5,731 nucleotides of DNA, taken from NCBI GenBank assembly GCA_044370695.1, contig JBILVB010000213.1:1-5731 (forward strand). Reading direction: 5' to 3'. Of this stretch, positions 5,438 through 5,731 are shown piece after piece. The notes beneath the pieces are model-generated. The model was not told the DNA's origin. It did no database searches and saw only the letters and a program-made list of their open reading frames with translations. This DNA is from JBEIFW01 sp044370695. GTDB lineage: Bacteria; Actinomycetota; Acidimicrobiia; Acidimicrobiales; Ilumatobacteraceae. Within the stretch, counting starts at the first letter, position 1, and every line of letters starts with the position of its first letter. The translations under genes were made by a program, and so were the position numbers.

Positions 5438-5731
5438 ATGCACCGACCCCTTTCCGACGACGTACTCAGCCTCCCGGTGACCGGCGTGGCGCTGCGCGGA
5501 CCGCACTTCGGCGACCAACTGACGCCGGACCGTTCGACGCTGGTGCTGTTCCTGCGCCACCACGGCTGACTGTTCTTCCGCGAGATCGTGACCGACCTCG
5601 CGCAGGCCGCCCGTGCGGCGGCCGTCGACCCCAGCGTCGTGTTCGTCTACCAGGGCACCCCGCAGCAGGGTGCCGAGTGGTTCGCCGGCCTGCCCGAATC
5701 GATGCGAGCGATCGCTGACGCCGACAAGGTG
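5438..5731 (+). CDS. Putative selenoprotein: peroxiredoxin-like (AhpC/TSA-type) protein with in-frame TGA as selenocysteine; 3' end outside window
   Basis: From ATG 5438 the frame reads through a single TGA (5567-5569, residue 44) and stays open to the window edge, giving 98 visible codons. The product resembles the thioredoxin-fold, peroxiredoxin-like group (PRXL2/SelU/AhpC-TSA_2 type). TLVLFLRHHG-U-LFFRE matches the family's LVFLRHFGC..CRE active site, with the TGA exactly at the catalytic cysteine. Downstream VVFVYQGTPQQGAEWF and the later AIADADK also look family-like. Coding character continues past the TGA: 49 of the 54 following codons end in G or C, against 37 of the 43 before it. A hairpin of bacterial SECIS geometry follows the TGA. 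Position +3, often the second cysteine, is Phe47, and there is no cysteine in the visible part. The likely role is a thiol- or peroxide-linked redox reaction in the cytoplasm; the substrate is unknown. The alternatives are a TGC-to-TGA nonsense mutation or a sequencing error. Confidence 0.75.
5575..5606 (+). promoter_or_regulatory. Candidate bacterial SECIS element downstream of the in-frame TGA
   Basis: CGCGAG (5579-5584) pairs perfectly with CTCGCG (5597-5602). Above an A/C mismatch, U5586-A5595 and C5587-G5594 extend the stem and leave the apical loop GUGACC (5588-5593). Below a C/C mismatch, U5577-A5604, U5576-G5605 and C5575-G5606 extend the base. The loop starts 19 bases after the TGA, essentially the spacing I count from memory for the E. 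coli fdhF element, and it begins with G then U, as expected for SelB recognition. Its role would be to recruit SelB with Sec-tRNA so that the TGA is decoded as selenocysteine. Confidence 0.6.

Noticed and set aside
5011..5439. Minus-strand and alternative plus-frame ORFs across the membrane-protein gene
   Set aside because: They lack any motif and are shadows. The chosen frame has a clear pattern of four hydrophobic helices.
5438..5569. A stand-alone 43-codon small protein ending at TGA
   Set aside because: The sequence stops in the middle of a conserved thioredoxin-fold active-site motif and coding character carries on after the TGA, so read-through is the better reading.
1..5731. Search for tRNA or rRNA genes, CRISPR arrays, insertion sequences and attachment sites
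   Set aside because: No tRNA cloverleaf, regularly spaced direct repeats, transposase motifs or paired terminal repeats were seen by eye on either strand.

Overview
The window is very GC-rich, with strong G/C preference at third codon positions. Its gene content (PYROXD2-like FAD oxidoreductase, Rieske oxygenase, crotonase-fold isomerase, membrane-anchored cyclophilin with a basic N-terminal helix) fits a high-GC actinobacterium. The class Acidimicrobiia is a plausible guess, but it rests on protein style alone. Several genes lack a Shine-Dalgarno site and carry a TAnCnT -10-like hexamer only 6-9 bases before the start codon, which also suits an actinobacterium that uses leaderless transcripts.

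Layout, left to right. The 3' part of a GNAT acetyltransferase gene (1-284) is followed by a tightly packed plus-strand run: a PYROXD2/CrtI-type FAD oxidoreductase (294-1937), a Rieske non-haem iron oxygenase alpha subunit whose ATG overlaps the previous stop as ATGA (1934-3085), and a delta3,5-delta2,4-dienoyl-CoA isomerase-type crotonase (3095-3949). A small hairpin lies in the gap between this last gene and a convergent minus-strand gene for a membrane-anchored cyclophilin-type prolyl isomerase (4819-3977). Divergent from it is an unnamed four-helix membrane protein (4984-5415). 22 bases further on starts a peroxiredoxin-like/thioredoxin-fold gene (5438 to the window end, incomplete).

The most notable find is that last gene. 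Its frame holds an in-frame TGA (5567-5569) exactly where relatives have the catalytic cysteine of the RHFGC..C motif. Coding character and family-like sequence continue after the TGA. A hairpin with the geometry of a bacterial SECIS element starts a few bases downstream. It is best read as a selenoprotein, which standard gene calling would miss or cut to 43 residues.

How the genes may work together: the FAD oxidoreductase and the Rieske oxygenase are translationally coupled and probably serve one oxidative pathway. The Rieske protein has the glutamate bridging residue of the carnitine/betaine-type oxygenases, so a methylated-amine substrate is a reasonable but unproven idea. The isomerase appears to have its own promoter and belongs to unsaturated fatty-acid beta-oxidation. 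The membrane protein and the selenoprotein probably share a transcript.
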